Shown piece by piece: positions 53,838 to 63,407 of a DNA stretch of 64,000 nt. This stretch comes from Bacteroidales bacterium (GTDB lineage Bacteria > Bacteroidota > Bacteroidia > Bacteroidales > Tenuifilaceae). The notes beneath the pieces are model-generated. The model saw only the letters and a list, made by a program, of their open reading frames with translations, was not told where the DNA came from and searched no databases. The stretch is from assembly GCA_020636835.1 (NCBI GenBank), contig JACJXC010000005.1, forward strand, positions 452,252-516,251. Direction: 5' to 3'. The translations under genes were made by a program, and so were the position numbers. The number at the start of each line of letters is the position of its first letter. Within the stretch, counting starts at the first letter, position 1.

Positions 53838-54233
53838 TTACTCAGCAAGGTGCGCGAGCAAGTTGAGCAGCTGGGTTTTCTTTAGCGGTTTCGCCAAAAA
53901 AGCCTTAAAACCGGCTAGTTTACAACGTTCCTCCATGCCTACTGATACATAGGCCGTTTGTGCAACAATGGGCAAGTTGGGATATTGGTGCAGAATACTC
54001 GTGGCCAAATCAACCCCATCGGCATCGGGCAGGCGCAAATCGAGCAGCACCACATCGGGGCATCCATTTTTTGCGAAATACTGCATGGCCTCGTACCCCG
54101 ATTTGGCATAATCGACGTACACGTGCGCTGGGGCAAGTAGCTCGCGCAGGAATATGCGGCTCACGGTGTCGTCCTCCACCACAAGAATCCGTAATCCATT
54201 AATTTTTGAGAAATCAACACTCGGCTCACTCAT
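53838..54233 (-). CDS. Single-domain response regulator
   Basis: This 131-residue receiver has the acidic triad D21-D22 and phosphoacceptor D65 (VVLLDLRLPD), the Thr/Ala switch region (VAQTAY) and Lys in FLAKPLKKTQL. No output domain follows. It resembles REC domains of hybrid kinases that phosphorylate Hpt proteins. No kinase is adjacent, so it is an orphan here. Confidence 0.9.
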   Translation of the reverse strand: MSEPSVDFSKINGLRILVVEDDTVSRIFLRELLAPAHVYVDYAKSGYEAMQYFAKNGCPDVVLLDLRLPDADGVDLATSILHQYPNLPIVAQTAYVSVGMEERCKLAGFKAFLAKPLKKTQLLNLLAHLAE

Positions 54234-54270
54234 ACGCTTATACTGTATTAACAGATTTCAATTTACAGGG

Positions 54271-56049
54271 CTACTCATCGGAGAACTGAATTAGAACATC
54301 GCGATACGCCGAAAATATCTTTGATTTAGAAACAAACCCGACATACTTATCGCCATCAATTACAGGAAGATTCCAGGCCGATGAGGCTTCAAACTTCTTC
54401 ATCACCAAATCCATGGGCTCCTTCACGGAGATGAATTCGGGGGGAACAGTCATAATCTCCTTCACGGACACCGACTGGTATACCTCGGTATCGAACATAA
54501 TGGGCCGGATATCGTCGAGGGAAACCACTCCCACAAACACATTCTCGGGGGTAACCACAGGGAATATATTCCGTTTGGATCTACTAATTTTATGCACCAA
54601 GTCGCCCAGCGTTTCGTCGGGATTCACTGTAATAAAATCGTTCTCCACCACATGCCCCACCTGCAATAGGGTGAGCACAGCCTTATCCTTGTGATGAGTA
54701 ATTAGTTCGCCCCGTTTGGCAAGGCCCTTTGCGTATATGGAATGCGGCTCAAAGTACATTATGGTTATAAACGATATGGTTGAGGTAATTATCAGCGGAA
54801 CAAAAAGCGCGTAACCGCCAGTAATCTCAGCAATAAGGAAAATAGCAGTTAACGGGGCGTGCATAACGCCAGCCATGGCTCCGGCCATTCCCACAAGCGT
54901 AAAATTACTCTCCGAAACATCAATAAACCCGAACTGATTAATAAGACGAGCCACAAAAAAGCCCGAAACGCCGCCAATAAAAAGGGTTGGAGCAAAAGTC
55001 CCGCCTATTCCACCTGCTCCGGTTGTAACCGCAGTGGCTATAGCCTTCAGAATAACAAGCAACACCAAGGCAACCAACACCAACCAGTAGCTATTTTGAA
55101 AATCGTAAAAAAAGCTGTTCTCGAAAAGAACCGAAGAGCGATTGTCGAGAAGGGCTCCTAGTACCTCATACCCCTCGCCATACAGCGGTGGAAAAATGAA
55201 AATCAGCACTCCCAGCCCAATACTCCCAAATATCCATTTCTTATAGGTACCCTCAATCCGAGTAAAACGCCTCTCCACGCTCATAACGGTTCGCATAAAA
55301 TACAGCGAAACCAAACCACAAAAAATCCCCAGAAAAATAAAATGGGGAATATTATGCAATTGGAATGGGCGAATAACCTCATAGGTAAGCACAGCTCCAC
55401 GCCCCAAGAAAAAGTATGACACCATAGTGGCCGAAGCCGCCGAAATAAGCAACGGTATGATGGAAGCTGTAGTTAAATCGAGCATGAGCACCTCAAGGGT
55501 AAACACCAATCCGGCTAATGGCGCATTGAAAATTGCAGCAATAGCACCAGCAACGCCACATCCCACCAGCAATGTGAGCATCTTGTAATTCAATCGGAAA
55601 AACTGGCCTATAGTGGATCCTATGGCAGCCCCGGTATAAACAATGGGCGCCTCGGCCCCCACCGATCCGCCAAAGCCAATAGTTAGCGTGCTTGAAACTA
55701 TTGAGCTGTAGGTATTGTGAGGTTTAATTTTACTATTCTGGCGCGAAATAGCGTACAGCACCTTCGAAACACCATGGTTGATGTTATCCTTAATAAAAAA
55801 TCGCAGAAAAAGGATGGTCAGCAAAATCCCCACGGCTGGAAGCGCCAAGAAAAGCAGGTTCGCCGAGTCCTTGGGCAGCGAATCCTGCAAAAATGCATGC
55901 GTTGTATGTATCGTATTTTTAAACACAACGGCAGCCAAGCCGCTAAAAATACCCACTACCAAACTTAGGATTAGGGTAACACGCTTATCACCCAACCGGC
56001 GAAACGAAATCCAGAACTTATTCAATACCGACTCAAAAAATACCTTCAT
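54271..56049 (-). CDS. CLC-type chloride channel/transporter with CBS domains
   Basis: This 592-residue membrane protein has a CLC core (about 15-440) with around ten helices and the selectivity motifs GFGGSVGAEAPIVYTG and GGIGGTFAPTLFIGG plus AGVMHAPLTA. The glutamate of GSVGAEAP corresponds to the gating glutamate, so transport of Cl-/H+ is likely. Two CBS domains follow (about 465-590), which bind adenine nucleotides and may gate the channel. It is a single gene, divergent from the M16 pair. Confidence 0.92.
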   Translation of the reverse strand: MKVFFESVLNKFWISFRRLGDKRVTLILSLVVGIFSGLAAVVFKNTIHTTHAFLQDSLPKDSANLLFLALPAVGILLTILFLRFFIKDNINHGVSKVLYAISRQNSKIKPHNTYSSIVSSTLTIGFGGSVGAEAPIVYTGAAIGSTIGQFFRLNYKMLTLLVGCGVAGAIAAIFNAPLAGLVFTLEVLMLDLTTASIIPLLISAASATMVSYFFLGRGAVLTYEVIRPFQLHNIPHFIFLGIFCGLVSLYFMRTVMSVERRFTRIEGTYKKWIFGSIGLGVLIFIFPPLYGEGYEVLGALLDNRSSVLFENSFFYDFQNSYWLVLVALVLLVILKAIATAVTTGAGGIGGTFAPTLFIGGVSGFFVARLINQFGFIDVSESNFTLVGMAGAMAGVMHAPLTAIFLIAEITGGYALFVPLIITSTISFITIMYFEPHSIYAKGLAKRGELITHHKDKAVLTLLQVGHVVENDFITVNPDETLGDLVHKISRSKRNIFPVVTPENVFVGVVSLDDIRPIMFDTEVYQSVSVKEIMTVPPEFISVKEPMDLVMKKFEASSAWNLPVIDGDKYVGFVSKSKIFSAYRDVLIQFSDE

Positions 56050-56272
56050 TTTTTTACGTATAAACCCTTAAAAATAACCAAAAATCAAAGCGACATCAAT
56101 AAAAATGGTTATTTTTGAAACTATAAGTATACAAGAATAGTTGAATAATAGAATCAACTTTAGAACATTTATTAAACTGATTGTTAATGAATTGAAAAAT
56201 TCACCAACATAAATTTGGAACAATCTAACTTTTCTCAAATTTACTGCTCTTTTACCAATTTGTACGTAAAAA

Positions 56273-57511
56273 ATGATAGATATTATAAAACATACACTCC
56301 CGAATGGACTGCGCCTGCTTATTCATCAGGATTTTAGTACACCCATCGCCTCGGTTAACCTGCTATACAACGTTGGGGCTAAGGATGAGAATCCTGATAA
56401 AACAGGCTTTGCACACCTCTTCGAGCATTTAATGTTTGGAGGCTCGGTAAACATCCCTTCGTTCGACGAACCGCTGGAGCATGTGGGCGGTGAGAACAAC
56501 GCATTCACCAACAACGATTACACCAACTATTACATCACCCTGCCGGCCGAAAATATCGAAACCGCTTTTTGGCTGGAAAGCGACAGGATGTTAAGCCTAG
56601 CTTTCACCAAAAAGAGCCTCGACGTGCAGCGCAACGTGGTGATTGAAGAGTTCAACCAGCGCTACCTTAACCAGCCCTACGGCGATGTATGGCTAAACCT
56701 TCGCCCTTTGGCCTATACGGCTCACCCATACATGTGGGCCACCATTGGCAAATCGACAGATCATATTAAAAGCGCAACGCTAACCGATGTTAAAAACTTT
56801 TTTTACAGCCATTACGCCCCAAACAATGCCATACTCTGCGTGGCCGGCCCTGTTGAACCATCGCATATAATTGAACTGGTTAACAAATGGTTTGGCCCAA
56901 TTGAAAAGCGCAATGTGATTACACGCAACCTCCCCAAGGAGCCCCTTCAAACGGCTCCTCGTAAGTTGGAAGTAATCCGCGACGTTCCGTTCAACGCCAT
57001 TTACAAGGCATACCACATGTGCAATAGGAATCATGCCAACTTTGCCACGGTCGATCTTATGTCAGATTTACTATCGAACGGGAAATCGGCCCGGTTATAC
57101 CAACACCTGGTTAAGGAAAAGCAACTATTCAGCAGCGTTAATGCCTATATTACTGGAGATATCGACGAAGGGCTGTTTATTGTTACCGGGCAGCTTTACC
57201 CATCAACAAGCTATTCCGACGCCGAAAGCGCTCTTGTAGATGAAATTGCACTCCTACAGAATAGCACCGTAGCACCTTACGAACTGGAGAAAGTGCAGAA
57301 CAAGTTCGAATCGAACTTTACGTTTGAGGAAACCAGTGTCCTCAATAAAGCCATGAACCTATCGTTTTACGAGCTGCTGGGCGATGCAAAAAACATCAAC
57401 CTAGAAGTGGAACGCTACCGAAGCGTAACGCCCGAATCGATTCGAACCGTAGCGCAGCAAATTTTAACGGAGAAAAACTGCTCTACCCTTTACTATAAAT
57501 CGAAACAATAA
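56273..57511 (+). CDS. M16 zinc peptidase, catalytic subunit
   Basis: This 412-residue protein of the PqqL/MPP-like M16B family has the inverted zinc motif HLFEH (FAHLFEHLMFGG, about residues 47-53) and the distal Glu about 75 residues further (VVIEEFNQRY). It should be catalytically active. It forms, with the next gene (19 bases on), the usual pair of one active and one inactive subunit. No signal peptide is seen, so it probably works in the cytosol. Substrates unknown. Confidence 0.92.
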   Translation: MIDIIKHTLPNGLRLLIHQDFSTPIASVNLLYNVGAKDENPDKTGFAHLFEHLMFGGSVNIPSFDEPLEHVGGENNAFTNNDYTNYYITLPAENIETAFWLESDRMLSLAFTKKSLDVQRNVVIEEFNQRYLNQPYGDVWLNLRPLAYTAHPYMWATIGKSTDHIKSATLTDVKNFFYSHYAPNNAILCVAGPVEPSHIIELVNKWFGPIEKRNVITRNLPKEPLQTAPRKLEVIRDVPFNAIYKAYHMCNRNHANFATVDLMSDLLSNGKSARLYQHLVKEKQLFSSVNAYITGDIDEGLFIVTGQLYPSTSYSDAESALVDEIALLQNSTVAPYELEKVQNKFESNFTFEETSVLNKAMNLSFYELLGDAKNINLEVERYRSVTPESIRTVAQQILTEKNCSTLYYKSKQ

Positions 57512-57530
57512 CAACACCACTAAACGCGCC

Positions 57531-58823
57531 ATGCTAAACAGAACCAAAGCACCCGACAAGATACCCGCAGCAAAGATTTTGATTCCCAAAGTCCAAAGCT
57601 CCACCCTGCCCAACGGCGCTCAACTAATTGTTGTTGAAGCTGGAACTCAAGATGTTTCGAAAATAGAAATCATTTTTAATGCCGGAACCCGCCACCAAAG
57701 CCAAGCGCTATCGGCACGCGGAGCTATCGCATTACTCAGCGAAGGCACTTCGGCAAAAAATTCCCACCAAATAGCCGAGTTGTTCGATTTTTACGGTAGC
57801 TTCCCAGAGCACTCGTTCGACCGCGACTTTGCCTCGCTAACCCTATACTCCACCAATAAATTTTTGGATCAATCGCTGGCAGTTTTCGCCGACATGCTAT
57901 ACAACCCCATCTATCCCGAACATGAACTCGACATTTTCAGGAAGAAAGGAAAACAGTCGCTTATTGTGGAATTGGAAAAAGTGGTAACCCTAGCCCGGCA
58001 AAACTTTTTCAGCAGTATGTTTGGTGCCAACCATCCCTACGGCACATTTGCCACGCCAGATGATTTCGACAGCCTTAACCGCGACAAAATCATCGAATTC
58101 CACAACCAGTACCACACATCGGACAACTGCCTAATTATACTAGCAGGGAAAGTAACCGATAAGGAGATTAAATGTGTCGAAAAAATGTTAGGCAGCGCTA
58201 AATTTGGGAAAGAGGGATCGGTAAAGAATCAGAATGTGCCCCAAATTGGGAAAACCCCTCAAAACGTATTTGCACAAAAAAACGAAGCGCTACAGTCGGC
58301 CATCCGCATTGGGAAACAGGTGGTAAAACGCAACCACGAGGATTTCTCTAAACTAATGATCCTGAACACCGTTCTTGGAGGCTACTTTGGCTCCCGGCTA
58401 ATGCGAAACATACGGGAAGACAAGGGCTACACCTATGGCATTTCGTCGGCATTGCTACCATTTAAGGATACCTCGGTATTTGTAATAGGTACCGAGGTTG
58501 GCGCCGACTTTACCACCAGCACCCTTCGCGAAATTTATAGCGAGCTCAACCGCCTCTGTACCGAAAAAATTCCCCAGAGCGAACTCGACTTGGTAAAAAG
58601 CCACCTTACGGGCGAGGTTCTACGCAACTTCGACGGGCCATTCGCCATTGCCGATAGCATTGCAAGCCTTTACGAATACAACGATATGGACTTCTCGTTC
58701 TTTGAACGCACCATAAACACCATAAACACCATAACCCCCGAACAGTTAATAGACACGGCCAACAAATATTTCGGCAAGGATGATCTTGTGGAAAGCATTG
58801 CGGGCAGAATAGTTAACAGCTAA
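57531..58823 (+). CDS. M16 peptidase-like protein, non-catalytic subunit
   Basis: This 430-residue paralogue has the M16 fold but lacks HxxEH: at that position it reads ALLSEGTS. It keeps the C-terminal R/Y substrate-binding element (NIREDKGYTYGISSALLPF). In M16B heterodimers this subunit binds substrate and stabilises the active partner upstream. The two genes are translated together, and the next gene starts 10 bases after its stop. Confidence 0.9.
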   Translation: MLNRTKAPDKIPAAKILIPKVQSSTLPNGAQLIVVEAGTQDVSKIEIIFNAGTRHQSQALSARGAIALLSEGTSAKNSHQIAELFDFYGSFPEHSFDRDFASLTLYSTNKFLDQSLAVFADMLYNPIYPEHELDIFRKKGKQSLIVELEKVVTLARQNFFSSMFGANHPYGTFATPDDFDSLNRDKIIEFHNQYHTSDNCLIILAGKVTDKEIKCVEKMLGSAKFGKEGSVKNQNVPQIGKTPQNVFAQKNEALQSAIRIGKQVVKRNHEDFSKLMILNTVLGGYFGSRLMRNIREDKGYTYGISSALLPFKDTSVFVIGTEVGADFTTSTLREIYSELNRLCTEKIPQSELDLVKSHLTGEVLRNFDGPFAIADSIASLYEYNDMDFSFFERTINTINTITPEQLIDTANKYFGKDDLVESIAGRIVNS

Positions 58824-58833
58824 ACATTACGCC

Positions 58834-60429
58834 ATGAAACTTAAAAAAATTGTTTTACTGATAACTGGTATAACCATTGGGATTTCGGGCTATACCCAAA
58901 CGTACACTAAACCCAACGAGCCCATATTCGACTACATGACCATTGACCCCAGCACCGGGTATCCTACCCTGTTCTGGACCGCCCCCATGCACGATCCTCA
59001 GTACCCCGATCCCACCGGGTACATCATCTACAAACGCATTGTTGACGCAGTCGGGAACGACGGTTTCTACGAAATAGCGACAGTAAATCAGTCCACATTC
59101 ACTTTTACCGACAACGCTTCGAATGGCAACGAATCGCGGCAGCATTACCGAATTGCATCAAACGGCCCAACAGAGCCCAGCCGACTAAGCCCTCAGCATG
59201 CCCAAATATGGCTAACATCGAAGTACGATAGCTGCTATGCCAAAATCGACTTATCGTGGGAGTCATACCTGGGGTGGAACAATACCAATGTAAATGATTA
59301 CTACAGGCTATACATGAGCAATAGCAGTAACATGGCCTCGTTTCAACTCATCGATAGCATCGACAAATTCACCAATAACTACAGTGTCCGGAATGTACAG
59401 GAAAACCAGGACTACTACTTCTACCTAACCGCCCGGCGAAACGATAAACCGTTTACCACCTACTCCAACATGCACCACATACGCACAAAGATGGCCACTC
59501 ATCCAACCTTTATGGTTCTCGACTCCATTATCGCCACCGACGAAGGAACCAGAATCTTCTACAAAATAGATCCACTCACCGAAATACGAAACTTCAAACT
59601 GGTTCGCTGGGAAGAGGCCGACTCCAACCAAAGCATATTCTCGGCCAGAATTATAGAGGAGTTCTCCAACCCCAACCAAACCGCATCGATTGATACAAAC
59701 GATGCCTGGGCAGCCCGAACCCGTAAGTACTATTACAAAGTTGATGCATATAATGGCTGCAAAACCGTAGTACACACAACAAACCTTTGCCATACAATTA
59801 TCCCAAAAATACGACCACACAACCAAACCGTACACCTGGAGTGGGATGAGTTGATGATTGACAGCTACCGCAAACCCGAACGCGCTCCAAATACTATAAC
59901 TTACACTGTTTACCGCCGCGCCTACACCGAAAACGATGATATAGCCGGAGCCGGCCAGCTGTCGGTAGCCGCATCAGGAATAACCGAAACAAGTTTCGAC
60001 GACGACCTATCGCCATTTAAAGGCCAAAATCCACTATATAAAATCGTTTTCAAATACTACATCGAGGCCTACGAGCGCGATCCCGCCCAAACAGTGGTAA
60101 CCTTTGTACGCTCGCGCGAAATTAGCACCGAAATACTCCCTGGGTTAACAATGCCCACGGCCATTGCACCCACCAGTAAAATTAGCAACAACGGACGCTC
60201 GCGTAATATATTCGAGCCCATCATCAACTTTGAGGCCACCTACCAGTTAACCATATACAACCGCTGGGGTAGTGTTATATACCACGGGAACCAGGGCTGG
60301 AACGGAAAGGATCTGAACGGGAAATACGTTAAAGAGGGCACCTACATATACCGAATTGTGGTTCACACCAACGATTCGGGCGATATATTGGAAAATGGAA
60401 GCGTATCGGTGGTTTATCCCAACGAGTAG
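58834..60429 (+). CDS. Secreted protein with T9SS type B (gliding-associated) sorting domain
   Basis: This 531-residue protein has a signal peptide (1-22) and several fibronectin-III-like segments (PSTGYPTLFWTAP, KIDLSWESYLGW, HLEWDELMIDSYRK). It ends with a type B/gliding-associated C-terminal domain of about 80 residues (NFEATYQLTIYNRWGSVIYHG, GWNGKDLNGKYVKEGTYIYRI), the form exported by the T9SS. Its gene is tightly placed after the M16 pair, an odd mix of a cell-surface and a cytosolic product. Function unknown; probably adhesive or structural. Confidence 0.88.
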   Translation: MKLKKIVLLITGITIGISGYTQTYTKPNEPIFDYMTIDPSTGYPTLFWTAPMHDPQYPDPTGYIIYKRIVDAVGNDGFYEIATVNQSTFTFTDNASNGNESRQHYRIASNGPTEPSRLSPQHAQIWLTSKYDSCYAKIDLSWESYLGWNNTNVNDYYRLYMSNSSNMASFQLIDSIDKFTNNYSVRNVQENQDYYFYLTARRNDKPFTTYSNMHHIRTKMATHPTFMVLDSIIATDEGTRIFYKIDPLTEIRNFKLVRWEEADSNQSIFSARIIEEFSNPNQTASIDTNDAWAARTRKYYYKVDAYNGCKTVVHTTNLCHTIIPKIRPHNQTVHLEWDELMIDSYRKPERAPNTITYTVYRRAYTENDDIAGAGQLSVAASGITETSFDDDLSPFKGQNPLYKIVFKYYIEAYERDPAQTVVTFVRSREISTEILPGLTMPTAIAPTSKISNNGRSRNIFEPIINFEATYQLTIYNRWGSVIYHGNQGWNGKDLNGKYVKEGTYIYRIVVHTNDSGDILENGSVSVVYPNE

Positions 60430-60473
60430 AATCACCCCCACCCTATAAGTATCAACAAACAATCAACGCCACT

Positions 60474-62708
60474 ATGAACCTTCAAACCGAAGAAGAAAAA
60501 ATACTGATACAGTCGCATTTCGACGATATGCTAACGGGGTGCACCCGCTGCACCACCGATGAGGAACGCAACCTTGTAGTAAAGGCTTTCAACCTGGCCA
60601 ATGAGGCGCACAAAGGCGTTCGTCGCAAATCTGGCGAGCCATACATTCTCCACCCCATTGCGGTTGCCAAAATTGTTACCCAGGAAATTGGACTGGGATC
60701 CAAGGCCGCAGCCTGTGCGCTGATGCACGACGTTGTGGAGGATACCGACTATACCATTGAGGATATTGAGCGAATATTCGGCAAAAAAATAGCCTCTATC
60801 ATCGATGGGCTAACCAAAATAACCGACGTTTTTGATGCCAACTCCACAATTCAAGCCGAAAACTTTCGGAAAATAATACTCACCCTGGCCGACGACATTC
60901 GGGTTATACTCATTAAACTCGCCGACAGATTACACAACATGCGTACCCTCGATTCGCTGCCCACCAATAAACAAATGAAAATTGCCAGCGAAACAATTTA
61001 TCTATACGCCCCGCTTGCCCACAGGCTAGGACTATTCGCCATTAAATCGGAACTTGAGGATCTGAGCTTAAAGTACCGATTTCCTCAGGCATACGACGAA
61101 ATTCGCAACAAAATTGCCGACAATGAGAAAAAGAGGGTTCAGCAAATAAACCACTTCTCCCTACCCATTATAAAAAAATTGGAGGAGAACAATATCGATT
61201 TCGAAATAAATGGCCGTCCAAAATCGGTGTACTCCGTTTGGAAAAAAATCCAAACCAAAAATGTGTCATTCGACGAAATATACGATTTACTAGCCATCCG
61301 CATAGTATTCAACCCCTACCCCCACATACCGGAAAAAACCCAATGCTGGCACATCTACTCCATAATCACCGACATCTACAAACCCAAACCCGACCGCCTA
61401 CGCGACTGGGTGAGTACTCCCAAAGCAAATGGTTACGAGGCTTTACACTGCACCGTAATGGGACCAAATGGGCAATGGGTTGAAGTACAAATTCGCACCC
61501 GCCGGATGGACGATATTGCGGAACGAGGATTTGCGGCTCACTGGAAGTATAAAGAAACGGATACCTCCAATCAGGAAAATGAACTGGATAGATGGATTAA
61601 ACGTGTCCGCGAAATGCTGGAGAACCCGCAGGAAAACGCCCTCGAGTTCCTCGATGAGTTCAAACTAAACCTATTCACCTCCGAAATCGTAGTGTTCACG
61701 CCAAAAGGCGATACCCGATCGATGCCCAAAGGGGCCACTGCGCTCGACTTTGCCTACGAAATTCATACCGAAGTGGGCAATAAAGCCATTGGGGCCAAGG
61801 TGAACCACAAACTGGTCCCCCTGAGCTACCAGATTAGCAGCGGCGACCAAATTGAGATTATCACCGCATCGTCGCAAAAACCCACTTGGGAGTTGCTAAA
61901 CTACGCCACCACTGCAAAAGCGAAATCGGCCATCAACAACGCGCTGAAAACCGAAACCAAAAACCGAATAGAGAAAGGCAAGAGTATCCTGGAAAGCAAG
62001 CTCTCGGAACTGGGAATTCAACCCTCGTCGAGGGTTTTCAAAAAGATACTCCCCGCCTACGAAGTTTACTCCAAGGACGAGTTGTATAGCAAAATTGGCT
62101 CCGGACTCATAACCCTCGACTACCTGAAACGAATTCTAAAAAAGAATACCAAAAACAAATGGATCCGCTACTGGGGACTTCAACTCGGCAAAAAAAGCAA
62201 GTACGAAGCAGAACCCTCAAAACCTCTGAAAATTGATACAAAAAAGCCATTCCTGCTAAACGAAAACGTTGACTCCGAAAACCCGGAATACGTAATTGCA
62301 CGGTGCTGCAACCCAATCCCCGGCGACGAGGTTATTGGCTATATCTCCCCGGAGGACATGGTTATTATCCACAAAGCCACCTGCGCCGAAGCGGTGAGGC
62401 TAATGGCTCAACATGGCGATAAGATAGTTAGCGCGAAATGGACCGCACACAAAATGCTCTCATTCTTAGCACGCATTGAGGTGCGAGGCATGGATAGAAT
62501 AGGCATCATCAGCGAAATCACAAAACTTATTTCCGAAGAGCTCATGGTTAACATCCGGAAATTACTTATCGAAAGCCACGATGGAATATTCGAAGGCTTT
62601 ATCGACCTATACGTACACGACATAGCCCACCTAAACAACCTAATTATGAACCTAATGAAGATAAAAGGGATGGACAACGTGAAGCGAATGGACAAGGTGG
62701 ACGATTAA
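60474..62708 (+). CDS. RelA/SpoT-type bifunctional (p)ppGpp synthetase/hydrolase
   Basis: This 744-residue protein has an HD hydrolase domain (about 45-155, with HPIAVAKI and LMHDVVEDTDY), a synthetase domain (about 245-360, GRPKSVYSVWKK, SFDEIYDLLAIRI and VEVQIRT), TGS (about 395-455), a helical part and a zinc-finger-like CCNPIPGDEVIGYI. A C-terminal ACT domain (about 670-742) ends it. Both enzymatic centres look intact, so it should make and degrade the alarmone, as in the single Rel of many Bacteroidota. It lies 44 bases after the type B protein. Confidence 0.95.
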   Translation: MNLQTEEEKILIQSHFDDMLTGCTRCTTDEERNLVVKAFNLANEAHKGVRRKSGEPYILHPIAVAKIVTQEIGLGSKAAACALMHDVVEDTDYTIEDIERIFGKKIASIIDGLTKITDVFDANSTIQAENFRKIILTLADDIRVILIKLADRLHNMRTLDSLPTNKQMKIASETIYLYAPLAHRLGLFAIKSELEDLSLKYRFPQAYDEIRNKIADNEKKRVQQINHFSLPIIKKLEENNIDFEINGRPKSVYSVWKKIQTKNVSFDEIYDLLAIRIVFNPYPHIPEKTQCWHIYSIITDIYKPKPDRLRDWVSTPKANGYEALHCTVMGPNGQWVEVQIRTRRMDDIAERGFAAHWKYKETDTSNQENELDRWIKRVREMLENPQENALEFLDEFKLNLFTSEIVVFTPKGDTRSMPKGATALDFAYEIHTEVGNKAIGAKVNHKLVPLSYQISSGDQIEIITASSQKPTWELLNYATTAKAKSAINNALKTETKNRIEKGKSILESKLSELGIQPSSRVFKKILPAYEVYSKDELYSKIGSGLITLDYLKRILKKNTKNKWIRYWGLQLGKKSKYEAEPSKPLKIDTKKPFLLNENVDSENPEYVIARCCNPIPGDEVIGYISPEDMVIIHKATCAEAVRLMAQHGDKIVSAKWTAHKMLSFLARIEVRGMDRIGIISEITKLISEELMVNIRKLLIESHDGIFEGFIDLYVHDIAHLNNLIMNLMKIKGMDNVKRMDKVDD

Positions 62709-62805
62709 ACAATTTGCCAATCCACCTGTTTAATATTTAGCAGAGGAATGAACCCAATTAAAAACCTTTTGCTAAATTTGTTATTTTAATTAAGTCCAAA
62801 TATTT

Positions 62806-63285
62806 ATGGTTTGCAATGATACAAAAAGCGTGGTAAAACGCATACTCACGGATTACCTGGAACGCAAAGGACATCGGAAAACTCCCGAAAGATTTGCCAT
62901 TCTCGACGAAATTTACTCGCACGAGGATCATTTTGATATAGAAACCCTCTACATCCAAATGAAAAACAAAAATTACCAGGTAAGCAGAGCCACTCTTTAC
63001 AACACCATAGACCTACTGCTAGAATGCGGACTCGTGATAAAGCACCAGTTTGGCAAAAATTTCTCGCAATACGAAAAAGCGTACGAGTGCAAACAGCACG
63101 ACCACCTGATATGCACACGCTGCGGCAAAGTAATTGAGTTCTGCGATCCCCGGATTCAGGAAATCATCAACTCGGCTCGCAAAAATTCGAACTTCACCAT
63201 TTCGCACCACTCGGTTTACCTTTATGGGCTATGCCCCGACTGCCAAAAGGAGATCGACAACATCAATATTAACGATCAGGATTAA
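62806..63285 (+). CDS. Fur-family metal-dependent transcriptional repressor
   Basis: This 159-residue protein has the winged-helix DNA-binding half (RKTPERFAILDEIYSHEDHFDIETLYIQM, SRATLYNTIDLLLECG) and the metal/dimerisation half with HDHLICTRCGKVIEF and LYGLCPDCQKEI, which give two CxxC zinc sites. It is Fur or PerR/Zur-like; the metal sensed is not readable. TAAATTTG at 62773-62780 is a possible -7 element. It precedes purA, as in some Bacteroidota. Confidence 0.92.
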   Translation: MVCNDTKSVVKRILTDYLERKGHRKTPERFAILDEIYSHEDHFDIETLYIQMKNKNYQVSRATLYNTIDLLLECGLVIKHQFGKNFSQYEKAYECKQHDHLICTRCGKVIEFCDPRIQEIINSARKNSNFTISHHSVYLYGLCPDCQKEIDNININDQD

Positions 63286-63407
63286 TGCGCATTTTTGACC
63301 GTTTGTTAATAAGTTTTCCCCACCAACTCGGCTAAAGTTTGTACCTTTAGAAAGATTTTCAAAGGCAGTATGCCGATGTTTTTATTAACCCATTAATTTA
63401 AGTGAAA

